A stretch of 64,000 bases of DNA from Aurelia coerulea (taxonomy: Eukaryota > Cnidaria > Scyphozoa > Semaeostomeae > Ulmaridae). How positions within the stretch are numbered: position 1 is the stretch's first letter; every line of letters begins with the position of its first letter. Positions 1 to 11,212 of the stretch are shown here, in pieces. The stretch covers positions 11,494,001 through 11,558,000 of the forward strand of contig CM076954.1 of NCBI GenBank assembly GCA_039566865.1. The letters are read 5' to 3'. The notes beneath the pieces were generated by a model. The model searched no databases. It saw only the letters and a program-made list of their open reading frames with translations, and was not told where the DNA came from. A program made the position numbers and the translations under genes.

Positions 1-40
1 CTCAACTGGATTATTTGGCTCGACATCAACAGGATTTGGT
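1..40 (+). CDS. NUP214: NUP214 exon (partial at window edge)
   Basis: Reads TGLFGSTSTGFG in the FG-repeat frame and ends on a codon boundary before the donor GTAAGT at 41. The left end is cut by the window. Confidence 0.8.
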
Positions 41-3000
41 GTAAGTTGAATGCCTCTTTGTATAGGAATCAAATGTTTCCGCCATTTTTTGGTCGTGGCC
101 CATTGCGGAAAACCTCCAACGCCTTATTTTCACGGACCAATCAGACGGCGAATAAATGAAAACCAGGCTTAAAGAATTTTCTTACAGAGAACAATTACCA
201 TGGCGTCGAAAAATTTTAGTATCTATTTAAAGATTCATTCTTCTGACTCTTGGGAGAGAATAAATGTCATTGCGTATATTGTTCTATGCGAGAGATTACT
301 GACGATTTTATCACTTGTTTTACGTCCTTTTTCAGCTATTCCACCACCAATGAATTGTCGTAAAGTTGAATATACCTACTTTTTTACACACTCTTTCTTC
401 TATCAAATGAAAATTGATTCAGTCACTTTTTTTTGGCGCAACGAGTATCACCGATTTTTAATTCCTCTTTCCGTATTTGTCTCAAGGACCAAAAAACCTG
501 ATAGGTTGTCGTTATTTTTCTCTTTCCCGGAGACACGATGAAATTACAGTATGAGATTAGAAACCTTATTTTACCGTTATTTTAGCCGGGCATCTACAAT
601 TTGTGATTTCATATGAACACCAAGGCCATAGTCAATGCTAACATAGTGCTAACGTGTCAATGCTAACAATGACACGACTTTAGGTGGTAGTGCGGCATTA
701 AAATCCAATTTTTTAATCATTTGTTGTGCGACGGAGTTTAAAGATACACTCACATAAATAGGCCCAAGGCTGCTGGGGCTTTGCTGCCCTTCTGATATTT
801 ATCAAACCGTTTCATAAATTTTTCCTCGTGATCATCAGACAACACGTGACTACATTTTGTCATCATTAGGGCAAGTTAGGCTTTTGATAGACTTGCTCCA
901 AGTCTATTTCTTTTTTCGTCAGTGATTCTTCGTTAGTAATTTATAGAGAGGAAATGCGAAGGAGCATGCATTTCCTCTCTATAAACACTGCTCTATAAAT
1001 TACTAACGAAGAATCACTGACGAAAAAAGAAATAGACTTGGAGCAAGTCTAGGCTTTTGATGGAACTAGCCCTTATCCCGAAAAAGTACATTTCCTCCCG
1101 AAGGTTGGATTGGAAGGAAAACCTGGATTTTTCCCACAAAACTAGTCTCCTCGTTCATGTTGTAAAAAACTTTCCAGATGCATCTGCAAAAGACTGAAGA
1201 TCCGAGATGAAAATACTGAAAGAGGTGTGAGATCCAATTTGCAACCACTCCACATGTTGTGCAAAATTACCGAAATTCTCAAATGAAACTTTGTTTTGTA
1301 CTGCACAGAAGAAACCATGCCTCATGTACAACCATCTACGATCACGTTGACAATAAAGCACATTACATCGCTAGAACTCACAACCCATGGCACTTAAAAT
1401 TACCAGAGGTGTATGCTTCAAAACGAAGTAGCTTCTAGAGGCAAAACATTCCCATCAACTCAAAGCCGCTTTGAGATTTTGCAATATATCTGAAAATTAT
1501 TTTGGTCCTTGTCATAAATACACACAAAGACATTCTCGTGATCGGTAATATGCTTGAATCATGATGATTTTTTAAAAGGTGCAAATCTTTTTTACTCATG
1601 GGTAGCATAGCTGAAAAACACAGGTTTAATAAAAAGTGCCTCCTGTTTTGAAATCCATACTGCAAAACAATCCAAAGCTATTCATTCATAAACTTTAACT
1701 GATTTTGGTCTCAGTAAGGCTTGAATTTAATTTTCAAGATTCATTCCGATTCTTCGCGTAATTTTGGATGCTTTTTTCTCAAGAGTCACAAGTACAGGTG
1801 CATTTTCACTGAAAAGGAAGTTTCGAGCGAAAGCGAAACTATTTCGAGTGAATTGATAACGGAGCATGTGCACATCGGACAAAGGATTTTTCCTTCGAAA
1901 AATCCTGTTCTCTGAAAGTTGAAGTTTTTTCAACCTTGTACTTATAGTACACGCAGATTTCTCAATTCCAATTCATTTTAAAATTCTATGTGAAGCATAC
2001 GATAAGATTCCAGCAAAATGCCCAACTTCCCGCTGACAAAAACATTGTTTTCGTGTTAGCCATGTTCCTTCTCCTAAATAGACTATTTGTCGTAATTTAG
2101 TGCAGCAAAATTTCTTTCTATGTTTTTTAGAAACTCTTGTTTGGCGGGTAACCGTTTGATTGTCATGCATTCTTAATCTGCATGTTATGTTTTATCCACA
2201 AATGTTTTGGGGCATGGTCATGCCTTATTGTCTCGCGATCTGAGCAATATCACTGAGGGTCCTGACAGTAGGTGTATTTCTTTGCTTGAGTGCCTTGTAT
2301 GGTTTCAGCAGTTACACACAGTTTTGGGCGAATTCTGTTGAGCAAAGTTTCAGAAATGGTTCGGTCTCGTCGATTATGTTTTAATCAATGTTTTTTGGAT
2401 CCATGCATTCTCAAGCAAATTTGACAGTGGTTACAAGAATTAAATCACTTTGAAAGTCCTATTTGGTTCGCTCTTGTATTAACGAATGGTATAACGTTGG
2501 ATAGCCTTTTTACCTCGATTTTAGAGCTTTCATCGCATACAAATCATCTAGGTGTCTCTGGTTTCATTTCAGCTGTCGCTTACCTTTGATCTTTTAACCA
2601 CTTAGTTGCAAGATTCTATTTTATCAGATTACTTCAAAATCGTAGGGACAGGGCCATGGTCCTCTCCATGTTATCGTTTTTAAACAACGTCGAAGAATTT
2701 TTTGGGGCACCCGGTTGCCCTTTCGTAAGTCTTTCGGCCCATTCAAACATTTTGGGACAGAAAAATTTTGGGACAACTGGTACTTTTCTTCTCTCAAATG
2801 CAAAGGTTCTCGCATTTTTCTACCACTTGAAATTGTACTGACCTTGCCATGTCCATGGAATGCATTATACTTACGTAGCCTCGTTTTCTGACTATTTCGT
2901 TAACTTTCTTGGTTAAATTCTATCTTCTTTTGTAGCCAACATCACAGACCACATCTCCTGCGGGAAAAGGTGCTTTCTCTAAAGGTACTTTATTGGAAAC

Positions 3001-6000
3001 TTCTTCTGTGTGACTTTCCAAGCAAGAGATCATTGGCTACGTGTCCAGATGATTCTATTATGAGTCCGAAATCCGAAAAAATGGTTTTCCTGCTTATTTT
3101 TAGATTTTCGTTTTCAATTTCATCAAAGACGAAATTAGTTTCAGCCATAATAGCAAATATGCTAAATTGTTTGAACGCGCATATTTTGAGCCATATGCAT
3201 GAGAAGACATATATCTCATATAAGTAGGATTCTTTATTTTCGATTTTAAATTAAGCTTTTGTTTCGTACATGGTATAGTCTTGAGATTAGTGTCCAGCGT
3301 AAAGATCTGTAAAATTTCTGTAATTTCGCTAACTGAAAGCCGTTGGTAGGATATTAAATTCAATTTGGTCCTTCATCATGCAGCACATCAAACAGAATAG
3401 AAAAAAGAAAAGTTGATGGAATTTTTGAATTTTGGTAGTTTTTCAAATGCCGAAACCTTTTTTGACTCACCCGGTACCTAAAGGTATAAGTATGGTAATA
3501 GTAACTATCACTGATAACTTGCGCAAACCAGTTTTGTGCGAACTTCCTCAGAGGTAGCACAAAATGAAATATACTCCTTGAGATTTAGGGGAGCAATGCT
3601 GTGGAATGTCCTAAATGATGATGTAAAGAATATGGAGTCTGTTGCAGCTTTCAAAATGAAAAATAAAACTTGGGATGGAACCAGTTGCCTTTGCACAATT
3701 TGTAAATAGACACTGTATTCCTTTAATTGTAACTTAAAATGTGTAAGGTTTTTGTAGATTGTTGATGTAAATTAGCTTTATTCTTTTTAAAACCAGGTGT
3801 CTCAAAAAAGTACTCCCGTTTGAAAAATCGCCAAAATTCGATTATGAAAGCTAACATGACATTTTCTTCTTTTTTTTTCTCTTTTGCCAATGATCCAACT
3901 ATATTTAAAGATGATAAAATGTTTGTTTTCATTGCTTAAATGGTATGAAATGACGTTTTGAAAAATCTCATTCTGACAACATCGTTAATCTTGCCTCTAA
4001 GAGCCATATTATATTATTGTATTGAAATTTTTCATTATCTTTCAAGTCTACAATAGTACTTTGCGTTTCATTCTGACATTTATGACGAAACTAGAAGCTT
4101 CATATACAACAAAAATTGCTCAGGAAATTCATCGGTGCTTTTGCAGTATGCTTCAAAACCAGGCGGCACTAAAAAGAGCTAAATTCACTAATTTAGAAAC
4201 AGATGGAAATCGAAGATCAGCTATGCCTGGAAAAATAATTTTTACTTTGATCTTCTTGCCAAAAAAAAGAAATTTGAAGATCGGCCTTATGATAAAATGT
4301 TGGTGATTTTTTAAATAGGAGTACTTCTTTAGGACACCCGGTATGTAAATACCAACTACTTTGAAAAAATGTATGGATGAATGAATGAATGAATGAATGA
4401 ATGAATGAATGAATGAATGAATGAATGAATTCCAGTTTTAACCAAGCCTAATCCGACGGAAACAAGCGTTGATTTTACTTTTGCGTCAATTTGGGATTTT
4501 GTTGATGTATTTGAAGATTTCTCAATGCATTTGGATGGATTCAAGACGTTTGGAAACAATAACTCATTTAAAGTGCACTAAAAAGGGTTTAAAAATATAT
4601 CATAAATAACCTTAAATAACGGACTCAAAAGCCACAAAGGCAACATTAAACACTGTAATCTGTGAAAAGAAACTGTCAACTTTTGCAAAAGAATAACAAT
4701 CAAATTAACGTGTAACAAGGGGGCAAACTATTAACTTCTGCAAGGGAAACGTGAAACCCTTAAAGGAGAGAAAATAAGCTAATAGCTGCAATAAAGAGCA
4801 ACGTTGAATAACAAAAAGACATTTATTGCAGCTATTTTATTGCATTTATTTTCAAATTCTATATCGCAAATCATTTGTTTAATATGTGTTATCCCAATTT
4901 TATGCGCTTCTACCCGAGTGTGAATCAAGCTTATTAAGACTCATTTCCGTGAGACTTTCTATTACTAATAGCCTTTCTATTTGATTCTATAGGATTTGGA
5001 TCTGGTTTTGCAAGTGGAGGTGCAGCAACAACAACAGGATTTGATGCTGCAACTACAGGTTCATTTCAAATCACATTTATTTAGTTCATTTGCTTAGTAT
5101 TCTTCTGTTTAAAGAAATATTTGTGAAATGTTTCTTCCAGTTCAGATGTCTTCCTTGAAATATTGTTAGATATTTTAGATGCGTGCTATGTCCTCAAAAA
5201 TATTTTCTGAAAGTGTTTATACCATAAATAGCAGGGTGAATTTTGTAAAACAACGATACGACTCTGTTAAAGACAAAGCGATCTGGTAGCCAAGCCACAA
5301 CCACAAGAATAGATTTGATACCTTCTGCGCAGCCAACCAGAATGTTCATGCAGGGGTGGAAAAATAGTTCAATTTCTGGGACCAAGAAAGCTCTTGGAAA
5401 AATTTTCTGTGAGGACCAGATGTGCCAAAAAGGTCCACATTGTGAGAGGTCAAGATATTTATTACATTGACAAGGTTTTGAATATTGATTATCAATATGT
5501 AGCCACAATTATGAATTATACTTTGACAAATTTGGTTACTTTTTCAGCTGACTACTTTCTAAGTCACAAACAGTGACTCAAAACTCCTTTGTCTGGAAAC
5601 AGTCTTGATTGGTTGAATGACATCAAACTTTTTCCAAAGACTTGGTTAGAAATGCAAAAGAGAAAATTTAGGATGTTTACATTACGTCAGAAAATTAATT
5701 TCCCTTTTCCCCCCTTTTTTCAGTATCCGTTTTCTTTCTTCTTTTCGTTCTTCTTACATTTCTTTCTGGAGACCTAAAAAACTTTCTGGGACCTTTGGTG
5801 CTGTGGTGCGCTATTTTTTCCACCCCTGTGTTCATGAATTACCAAGTCTTTTCATTCTCAGGCTACTTTATTTACGGACCGACACTATAAATGTAAACGC
5901 AAGGAAATGCATGATACCTCGAATTTGATAACAACAAAGGGCATTACGAAGAGTGGAATTATTTAGACCATACTTTGCAAGCAACTTTAAGCAAGAATTT

Positions 6001-7086
6001 CCTTTTACCATTTTTAGGCCCATCAGCGTTTGGTGGCAGTGCTACGTTTGGTGGTGGTGCAACATTTGGTGGTAGTGGTGCATCTTTTGGTGGAACCCCA
6101 GCATTTGGGGGTGCACCCGCATTTGGATCGACATCACCAGCAGGACCAGCATTTGGATCCGGCACACCTGGTAGTACACCCTTTGGATCAAGCAACAGTG
6201 GATTTGGACAAACTGCCTCTTTTGGTGCATTGGGACAGCAGTCTTCCCCCTCCTTTGGGGGTTTGAATTCTCAAGCTGGAAATGCCACTTTTGGTAACCT
6301 TGCTGCCAATCAAAATGCACCTGGATTCGGGAATTTAGCTGATCAAAGCTCATTCGGGCAGTCAGGGGCTTCATTTGGTCAAACATCTAGCCCGTAAGTG
6401 AAGAAATGTTACCATGTTGTGCAGATGCTCTTTACCAATACATATTAATTAATCTTTTTATATATTCGCAAACATTACGACATAATCTTTATACAATCAG
6501 CCATATAAGGCTTGAGTTTGAGCAGGTTTATCGATCTTCTTTTCAACATCGGCCGCGAAGGGCCTAAACAAGAACCTTGGGAAACACCACAGTTTATGTT
6601 TCTGGCTTTAGAATGCTGACCGTGCAGAGAGCAGAACTGTTTTCTATCATTTAAGTAGTACAATGCATTCCTTGCTAACTTGTTTCATCACGATTTAGTG
6701 TTGAAACTTGATTAACTTTGCATTTACGGAACGAATTTGTACAGAGAAGGCCTTTCTCATAATGTGGTAGAGTTATGTGCTATCGATGCTAAATAGGGCA
6801 AATTACGTGGTCAACCTCACAAGAAAACAAGTTAAGTGAAATATAATATATTCTTCCATTTTTAATTGTTCCTAACATTGATCTATTTAGAAGTTTGTGA
6901 AGCCTCAACTGTGCGATCGCATCTCGAAATGTTGAGTCAAGTATGCAATGAAAGGTTGAGTCGCTTGGGTTTTGGGTTGGACTTTTAATAACTAATTTCC
7001 TCTCCCCTTTTGACTTTTTTTGCATTCTCCTAAATTCAATTTTGTTTGATTCTAGGCAAGGATCATCATTTTCATCATGGAGATAA
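1..7086 (+). CDS. NUP214: Nucleoporin NUP214, 3' part of gene (five exons)
   Basis: C-terminal FG-repeat region of a nucleoporin on the cytoplasmic face of the nuclear pore, where FG repeats bind transport receptors such as CRM1 and NXF1. Exons 1-40, 2936-2984, 4993-5058, 6018-6393 and 7056-7086 join in one frame with GT-AG introns (phases 0, 1, 1, 2). They encode about 187 residues rich in FG, GFG and AFG, with a spacer FGNLAANQNAPGFGNL and a terminal QGSSFSSWR followed by TAA. The order of FG repeats, the QNAPxFGxL segment and the Trp-Arg end resemble the NUP214 C-terminus as I know it. NUP98 lacks this ending. The gene continues to the left of the window. Intron 4 carries retroelement debris. 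A different FG nucleoporin is possible but less likely. Confidence 0.85.
41..2935. other. NUP214 intron; contains a perfect foldback, otherwise unassigned
   Basis: AT-rich sequence between two NUP214 exons. Apart from the palindrome at 889-1050 I see no domain-bearing ORF or repeat I can name. The 113-codon ORF at 200-541 has no recognisable protein features. Confidence 0.6.
878..1061. mobile_element. Foldback element with perfect 60-bp arms and 11-bp target duplication
   Basis: Arms 889-948 and 991-1050 are perfect reverse complements. The 42-bp loop contains a second, overlapping inverted repeat (AGAGGAAATGC against GCATTTCCTCT). The palindrome is flanked by direct repeats AGGCTTTTGAT at 878-888 and 1051-1061, as expected for an inserted element. 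An 11-bp duplication is in the range of Mutator-like elements, but there is no coding sequence to assign a family. Confidence 0.8.
2936..2984 (+). CDS. NUP214: NUP214 exon, Ser/Thr/Pro-rich linker
   Basis: A 49-nt exon between the acceptor TTTTGTAG and the donor GTACTT. It encodes PTSQTTSPAGKGAFSK plus one base. Its phase (0 in, 1 out) is exactly what is needed to connect the FG frame of the first exon to that of the third; skipping it forces a weaker donor. Small and without FG, so it is easily missed. Confidence 0.7.
3535..3709 (+). pseudogene. Non-LTR retrotransposon ORF2 C-terminal fragment
   Basis: The frame reads YSLRFRGAMLWNVLNDDV, then AAFKMKNKTW and a CLCTIC cysteine cluster before TAG. 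The pattern 'FRGAxLWNxLPxDIK...FKxxLKxW' is the usual end of CR1/L2-type reverse-transcriptase ORFs. Only the last 50 to 60 residues remain. It lies between NUP214 exons, in the same orientation. Confidence 0.65.
3793..4341. mobile_element. TA-type foldback element (CCGGGTGTCCC ends), copy A
   Basis: The left end CCAGGTGTCTCAAAAAAGTA and the reverse complement of the right end (GGACACCCGG then TA) match over the terminal 40 to 50 bp. The interior is homologous to 43086-43629: both contain ACTAGAAGCTT and AAAACCAGG...AAAAGAGCTAAAT. No transposase, so non-autonomous. Confidence 0.75.
4377..4430. repeat. (ATGA)n microsatellite
   Basis: About 13 uninterrupted ATGA units directly after the foldback element at 3793-4341. 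Confidence 0.95.
4603..4828. repeat. Single arm of a foldback element family
   Basis: This sequence (AACGGACTCA, AAAAGAATAACAA, AATAGCTGCAATA, AGAGCAACGTTGAA in order) is a diverged copy of the left arm of the element at 47421-48210. No matching right arm is visible, so it is a partial copy. Confidence 0.7.
4993..5058 (+). CDS. NUP214: NUP214 exon with FG repeats
   Basis: A 66-nt exon after acceptor CTATAG, donor GTTCAT. It encodes GFGSGFASGGAATTTGFDAATT with split glycine codons at both ends (phase 1 in and out). Confidence 0.75.
6018..6393 (+). CDS. NUP214: NUP214 exon, main FG-repeat block
   Basis: A 376-nt exon after acceptor TTTTTAG, donor GTAAGT at 6394. It encodes about 125 residues dominated by FGG, AFGS and FGQ repeats, ending in SFGQTSSP. 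Extending the frame past the donor meets a stop at once, which supports splicing to the last exon. Confidence 0.88.
6480..6665 (-). pseudogene. Reverse-transcriptase fragments in the last NUP214 intron
   Basis: Reading minus from about 6663: YYLNDRKQFCSLHGQ, then GVSQGSCLGP, which is the conserved 'GVPQGSxLGP' motif of non-LTR reverse transcriptases with P changed to S. The next 50 bp (6505-6556) matches a different retroelement segment seen near 8710 and 9405. The remains are short and non-functional. Confidence 0.6.
7056..7086 (+). CDS. NUP214: NUP214 terminal coding exon
   Basis: A 31-nt terminal exon after acceptor TGATTCTAG. The last two bases of the previous exon plus G complete a proline codon, followed by QGSSFSSWR and TAA. 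A short aromatic-Arg end is typical of NUP214. Confidence 0.8.
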
Positions 7087-7106
7087 AGGGAGCACATTGG
7101 AAAAAC

Positions 7107-7112
7107 AATAAA
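7107..7112 (+). other. Candidate NUP214 polyadenylation signal
   Basis: AATAAA 21 bp after the NUP214 stop codon, the nearest canonical signal. The very short 3' UTR is inferred. Confidence 0.5.
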
Positions 7113-7176
7113 TGACCAATATTTCTTGAACGATCTTGTTTAGTTTCAAAACCAAGCAATATAAAATCATACGTAG

Positions 7177-7650
7177 TACAGTAAGAACCCGCGTATAAGA
7201 ACCTACAATTTTGCAAGTCAGCCTAACTAGGTTCTTATGTTTTGGGTATTTAGTGGGAAATGAGGCTGTTTAGGTTCTTAAATTGGTTCTTATTTTTTCA
7301 TGGCTTTCAGGAATTTCTTTTCTTCAGATTCAAACTTCAGGCCTATAATTTACTGTCAGTTCACATCAGTTGAGTTTATGAGATATATTCCCCAATAGAA
7401 ATTTGTGGAAGAATCAGAAATGTTTATATAATCCAAAGAAAATATTTCAAAAACTTCTCATCGGGTAATATAAACAATTTTTTATTCTTCCACAAACTTC
7501 TGTTGTGAATAAGACCCCATCCTCTCTAAAAATAAGAACCTATTTCGAATTCCAGGCTGAATGGGTTCTTATATAATTGGGGTTTAATTGCAAAATTTCA
7601 GCCTGTAGGTTCTTAATCCACTGGGTTCTTATACGCGGGTTTTTACTGTA
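7177..7650. mobile_element. TA-flanked foldback element, CAGTAAGAACCCG family, copy 1
   Basis: Starts CAGTAAGAACCCGCGTATAA and ends with its reverse complement, inside TA duplications (7177-7178 and 7649-7650). The interior repeats GGTTCTTAT/ATAAGAACC several times. The CAGT start and TA duplication are like pogo/Tigger-type Tc1-mariner elements. Related copies are at 35976-36360 and 50484-50939. Confidence 0.8.
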
Positions 7651-8549
7651 GCACTAAGACGTAATCTGTGGAACCGTTTCCCAAGGACAACAGCCCTCTT
7701 AAGCTTGCAATTATAAAACTACTGCACAACGTAGACTTTGCTGTGGGCAGACATTTACTTGAGAATGTAGACTGTGCTGAGGAATCTCATAAAGACGGCT
7801 TCAGATTATTAGCAATATAAGGTCATTTTCCTATTTAGTTGTTCTTGAATCTGTTCACAGAAAGAGCTGCTGTCTCATTTGGACTCTTCGTATAATTGTG
7901 TTGCATTGAAAAGTGAATTTCAGTAAGCTAACTTCAAAATATGCACCTTTTGATGCTGTTGCTGTTTGCAGTAGCGATACCTGTAAACATTGTCGGTTAC
8001 CTCGACAGATTTTGCCAGATTCTAATCATGTATCACTCTGCCACCCTCCTCTAGTTCAGTTCTCTCCCGTATGATACGACTCTGTTGGACAATTTCCCAG
8101 GACTTTTGCAGCAAAAACCAAACAGGCAATATTTCTATGGAAAGGATTTATGAAATATTTTGAACCGCTCTTCATGAAGAAAGGTGAGGTATCACTGAAT
8201 GAAATACTTTATGATTTGGACAGGGGGGGGGGGTACTCTGGTATACTTTTGATGGTAATACTCAGGTTACTTTTGGGTCTAAAATTCGTGCAAGAATTAC
8301 GTTTTGGGTCAGTCATTTTTACAGTTATCTCTTTGGGTTCCTGAAATTCAGTATTACTCTTTTGGGTCTCAAATATGAGAAAAAGTAAAAAGAATAGAGA
8401 AAAAGATACTTTACAAACAAAATTAAAATCAAGCAACATTGCTAAAATCAAAATGCTTAAAAATCTAATACGATACATTACGCAAAATCGATCAGTTGGG
8501 CCACTTTTCCGTACATTTAAGATGCAGACTTATCATTTTTGGTTATGAA
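7651..8549. other. No gene seen; poly-G tract at 8222-8231
   Basis: Noncoding sequence. The G10 tract followed by TACTCTGGTATACTTTTG resembles a poly-G-headed repeat type also seen at 27591 and near 40170, but no second end could be placed. Confidence 0.5.
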
Positions 8550-9595
8550 CCGGGTGTCCCAAAATGATGTATTATTGTTTGATTGCTTATATTTCCATAA
8601 ACAATGAATCGATTTTCAAAAACTTTGTTTTATTTGGTTTCCTAAAGGCTAAATTATATTTTAAGGTGTTGGCTGTAGTTTTACCACGGCGTTTTCATGT
8701 CGAAAAGAAGGTTGATAAACCTGCTCTAATTCAAGCCTTAGATGGCATGAGAAAGAAACGACCTATTTTTCCAGTCAACATTTTAGATGTGATACAAAAG
8801 GTTGAACTCTTGATAGTAATCTATGGACTGAAAACAGTTCAATATTTTGGCTCTAAATTATGGAACACCCTCTATGGACTCAAAACAGTTCAATATTTTG
8901 GCTCTAAATTATGGAATACTCTTCCACTTTTCATACGTGTTGCTGGTTCTATTTCAATTTTTCGCTTTAAACTAAAAGCTCATTTCATTGACTCATATGT
9001 CTAATTTGAAAAATTGTTGAGGTTCATCTGGTTTTGTTTTATTCATAAAGCTTTTAGTTTCTTTGTTTTTATTGGGGGCTCTCTCTCGATTAGTTTACCT
9101 ATTTAGAGAGCTCCTCCTTAATCAGTCTATCCAATATACCATTTAATGTAATCTTTGTATTGTTAAAAATGTAGTTTTAGTAGTGTATTTGTATTTCATT
9201 GTATTGTGATTGTAGGATAGATTGATAATCAAATGAAACTGAAACTCAAATAATCAAATGAAACTGAACTCCTATTCGTATTCTCTGAAGTCAGTATCAA
9301 CTGAATTCGTATTCTCTGAACGACATATGTTCTCTGAATGACATATAAGTTCAGCCTTTTGCATCACATCTAAAATATTGATTGGGACAGTAGGCCGTTT
9401 CTTTTTCATTGCATACAAGGCTTGAATTTGAGCAGGTCTATCGATCTGTTTTTCAACATGAAGACATCGGCCTCAACATCCTCGAATACAATTTAGCCTT
9501 TCGGCAATAGGATAAAATAAAGTTTTTGAAAATTGGTTCATCAGTTATGGATATATAAGCAATCAAATGATAATACATCATTTTGGGACACCCGG
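8550..9595. mobile_element. TA-type foldback element carrying a retrotransposon fragment
   Basis: Ends are CCGGGTGTCCCAAAATGATG and its complement. The inverted arms extend about 80 bp (TATTATTGTTTGATTGCTTATAT region), and TA follows the right end. Between the arms is a non-LTR fragment (next entry). The fragment's sequence near 8710 (AAACCTGCTCTAATTCAAGC) is found inverted near 9405, so the capture predates part of the folding. Confidence 0.75.
8695..9004 (+). pseudogene. Captured non-LTR retrotransposon 3' fragment with internal duplication
   Basis: The frame contains YFGSKLWNTL twice in tandem, then PLFIRVAGSISIFRFKLKAH and a stop. It is the terminal segment of a CR1/L2-like ORF2. The duplicated unit of about 51 bp (8820-8870 and 8871-8921) differs by a few bases. 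Upstream, VDKPALIQALDGMRKKRP belongs to the same frame. Confidence 0.65.
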
Positions 9596-9897
9596 TAGTG
9601 TGAGACGCATTATTTTTTAGGGTAAATTTTGATGCTAAAAATTAATTTATGGGTTGATGCTGTGTACACCAGCCTGATCACTCCTATCCTAATTATACAA
9701 GGTTACAACCCGGGCTGATTCGTTGTTGTTGAGGATTTAATGTATGATGAATAAATGATGATTGAAAGATTCATGTTGTGTCTTTGTTTGTCTAGCTACA
9801 CACTTTCGATGGAAGTTGTTTAAAAAAAGCGGCACTTGTTTCTTTTAAGGCAGTCTGTCACGAATTTGATTGAGTGATAATTTAAATGCAAAGAATA

Positions 9898-10963
9898 TAA
9901 CATTGAAGGACAGCTAAGGCAAAAAATTTGAAAGTGAGAACGATCAGCCCTCCTTTGTTTCAAATCCACAAATTCACAAAGAAATCCGTTGTGTAGACGT
10001 TGTTGCTCTGACGTTATTGCGGCGAATCATATACGTGACCGACTGACTGCATGTAAACGTATTTTTTCAGAAGCTTTTTCTTGCAGACCTGACGAGGCAA
10101 ATAATCTGTATTACAGATAATGAACTTTGGGGCCAGTATTTTTAGAGTAGCTTTGCTGCCAGTTTGAAAATATATGGCAAAGCTGATTCCTTTGGATTAA
10201 CTTACTGGCAGAATGACTGACATACTGGCTACAAAAGCTCATTTTTCATTTTTTTTTTTTACATTAACAGTTAATAACAATTAATACAAAAAGTGCTAAA
10301 AGCCAGGGATATGTTCGTGCTACTTTCTCCCAGGTGGAACTTTCTGATACAATGCGGCGAAAATCCTAACATGATTGAGAAGTAGAGCAATTACTAAAGA
10401 GATCAAATTCCTTTTTCTTTAAATCATTTTATTTCAGGACATCTTTTAAATGCATTTCTACTGATGGGGAATCTATTGAAAAGTCAAAAGAAACAATTAA
10501 CTTTTGTTTGTAACATGACAGAGAATCGGTTTCTGTTGCCTTCGCTGGCATATGTTCCAATCTTTGAATCGGTGTAAAAAGGTGGGTGTGAAATTATATG
10601 ATTTATTTCATATGATTGAATGCCTTGAAAGAAACTTTATATCTGCTAACCTATAATTCTACCATGGGACTTTTCAGAAATCTTGAATATTTTCGAAATT
10701 ACAGTGTATTTCTATCCCAACTCATTTGAGGATATGACGTCATCGAATTTCTAAATCGAAACCAGAAGAGCGACATACTTTTGCTTGATACTACTTTGTA
10801 GACATCCACAAACTTTGGTTTCCTTGAATATTATTCCGTGGTTCCTCATTCTTAAAACAGAAGAACACTCTAATTCTGCAGATAAGTCCAACAGGTCACA
10901 TAATTTTACATCAACCTTTTTGGAGATTTGGACCTATTTTGCCTTAGCTGTCCTTCAATGTTA
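9898..10963. mobile_element. Element with 27-bp terminal inverted repeats
   Basis: TAACATTGAAGGACAGCTAA at 9898 is mirrored by TTAGCTGTCCTTCAATGTTA ending at 10963, with perfect continuation into GGCAAAA/TTTTGCC. No protein is visible inside. A second foldback repeat lies inside its right half (about 10560-10930). Confidence 0.7.
10560..10930. repeat. Foldback repeat with CRE-like site, copy 1
   Basis: Homologous to 46735-47226: shared AAAAAGGTGGGTGT, TATAATTCTACCA, CTCATTTGAGGAT, then TGACGTCATC and CTTTTGCTTGATAC in the same order. Its own ends are inverted (GGTGGGTG... against ...CATCAACC). Confidence 0.65.
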
Positions 10964-11212
10964 ACCTACACTATACTACTAAGTGGTCCTACAGAAATTC
11001 TGATTTTATTGCCTTCTATCAAACCTGTCTTTAATCTACATCAAGCATATTCTGAATGAATTTTTTGATAGAAAAGGACATCTCATTGTTGGGGACATCG
11101 AAGGGCTGATAGGGAATTTCCCCATCACTTTGTATTTAAAATTTTTCCCACCACAGGGGGCCCTAATTGTTGACCTTAATTTATTGATGATTGTATTTTC
11201 AGAGTGCGTTTT
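10964..11212. other. No feature seen
   Basis: AT-rich spacer downstream of the GH16 ORF. No clear AATAAA on the minus strand within it. Confidence 0.4.

Noticed and set aside
200..541. 113-codon ORF in the first NUP214 intron
   Set aside because: Composition like random AT-rich sequence; no motif; lies inside an intron supported by flanking exons.
39..4994. Direct splice from GTGTAA at 39 to the exon at 4993
   Set aside because: It keeps frame but uses a weaker donor one codon-third earlier. Including 2936-2984 uses consensus GTAAGT and keeps every phase.
6789..7097. 102-codon minus-strand ORF overlapping the last NUP214 exon
   Set aside because: No recognisable family; may be retroelement debris, but the overlap with a supported exon argues against a gene.
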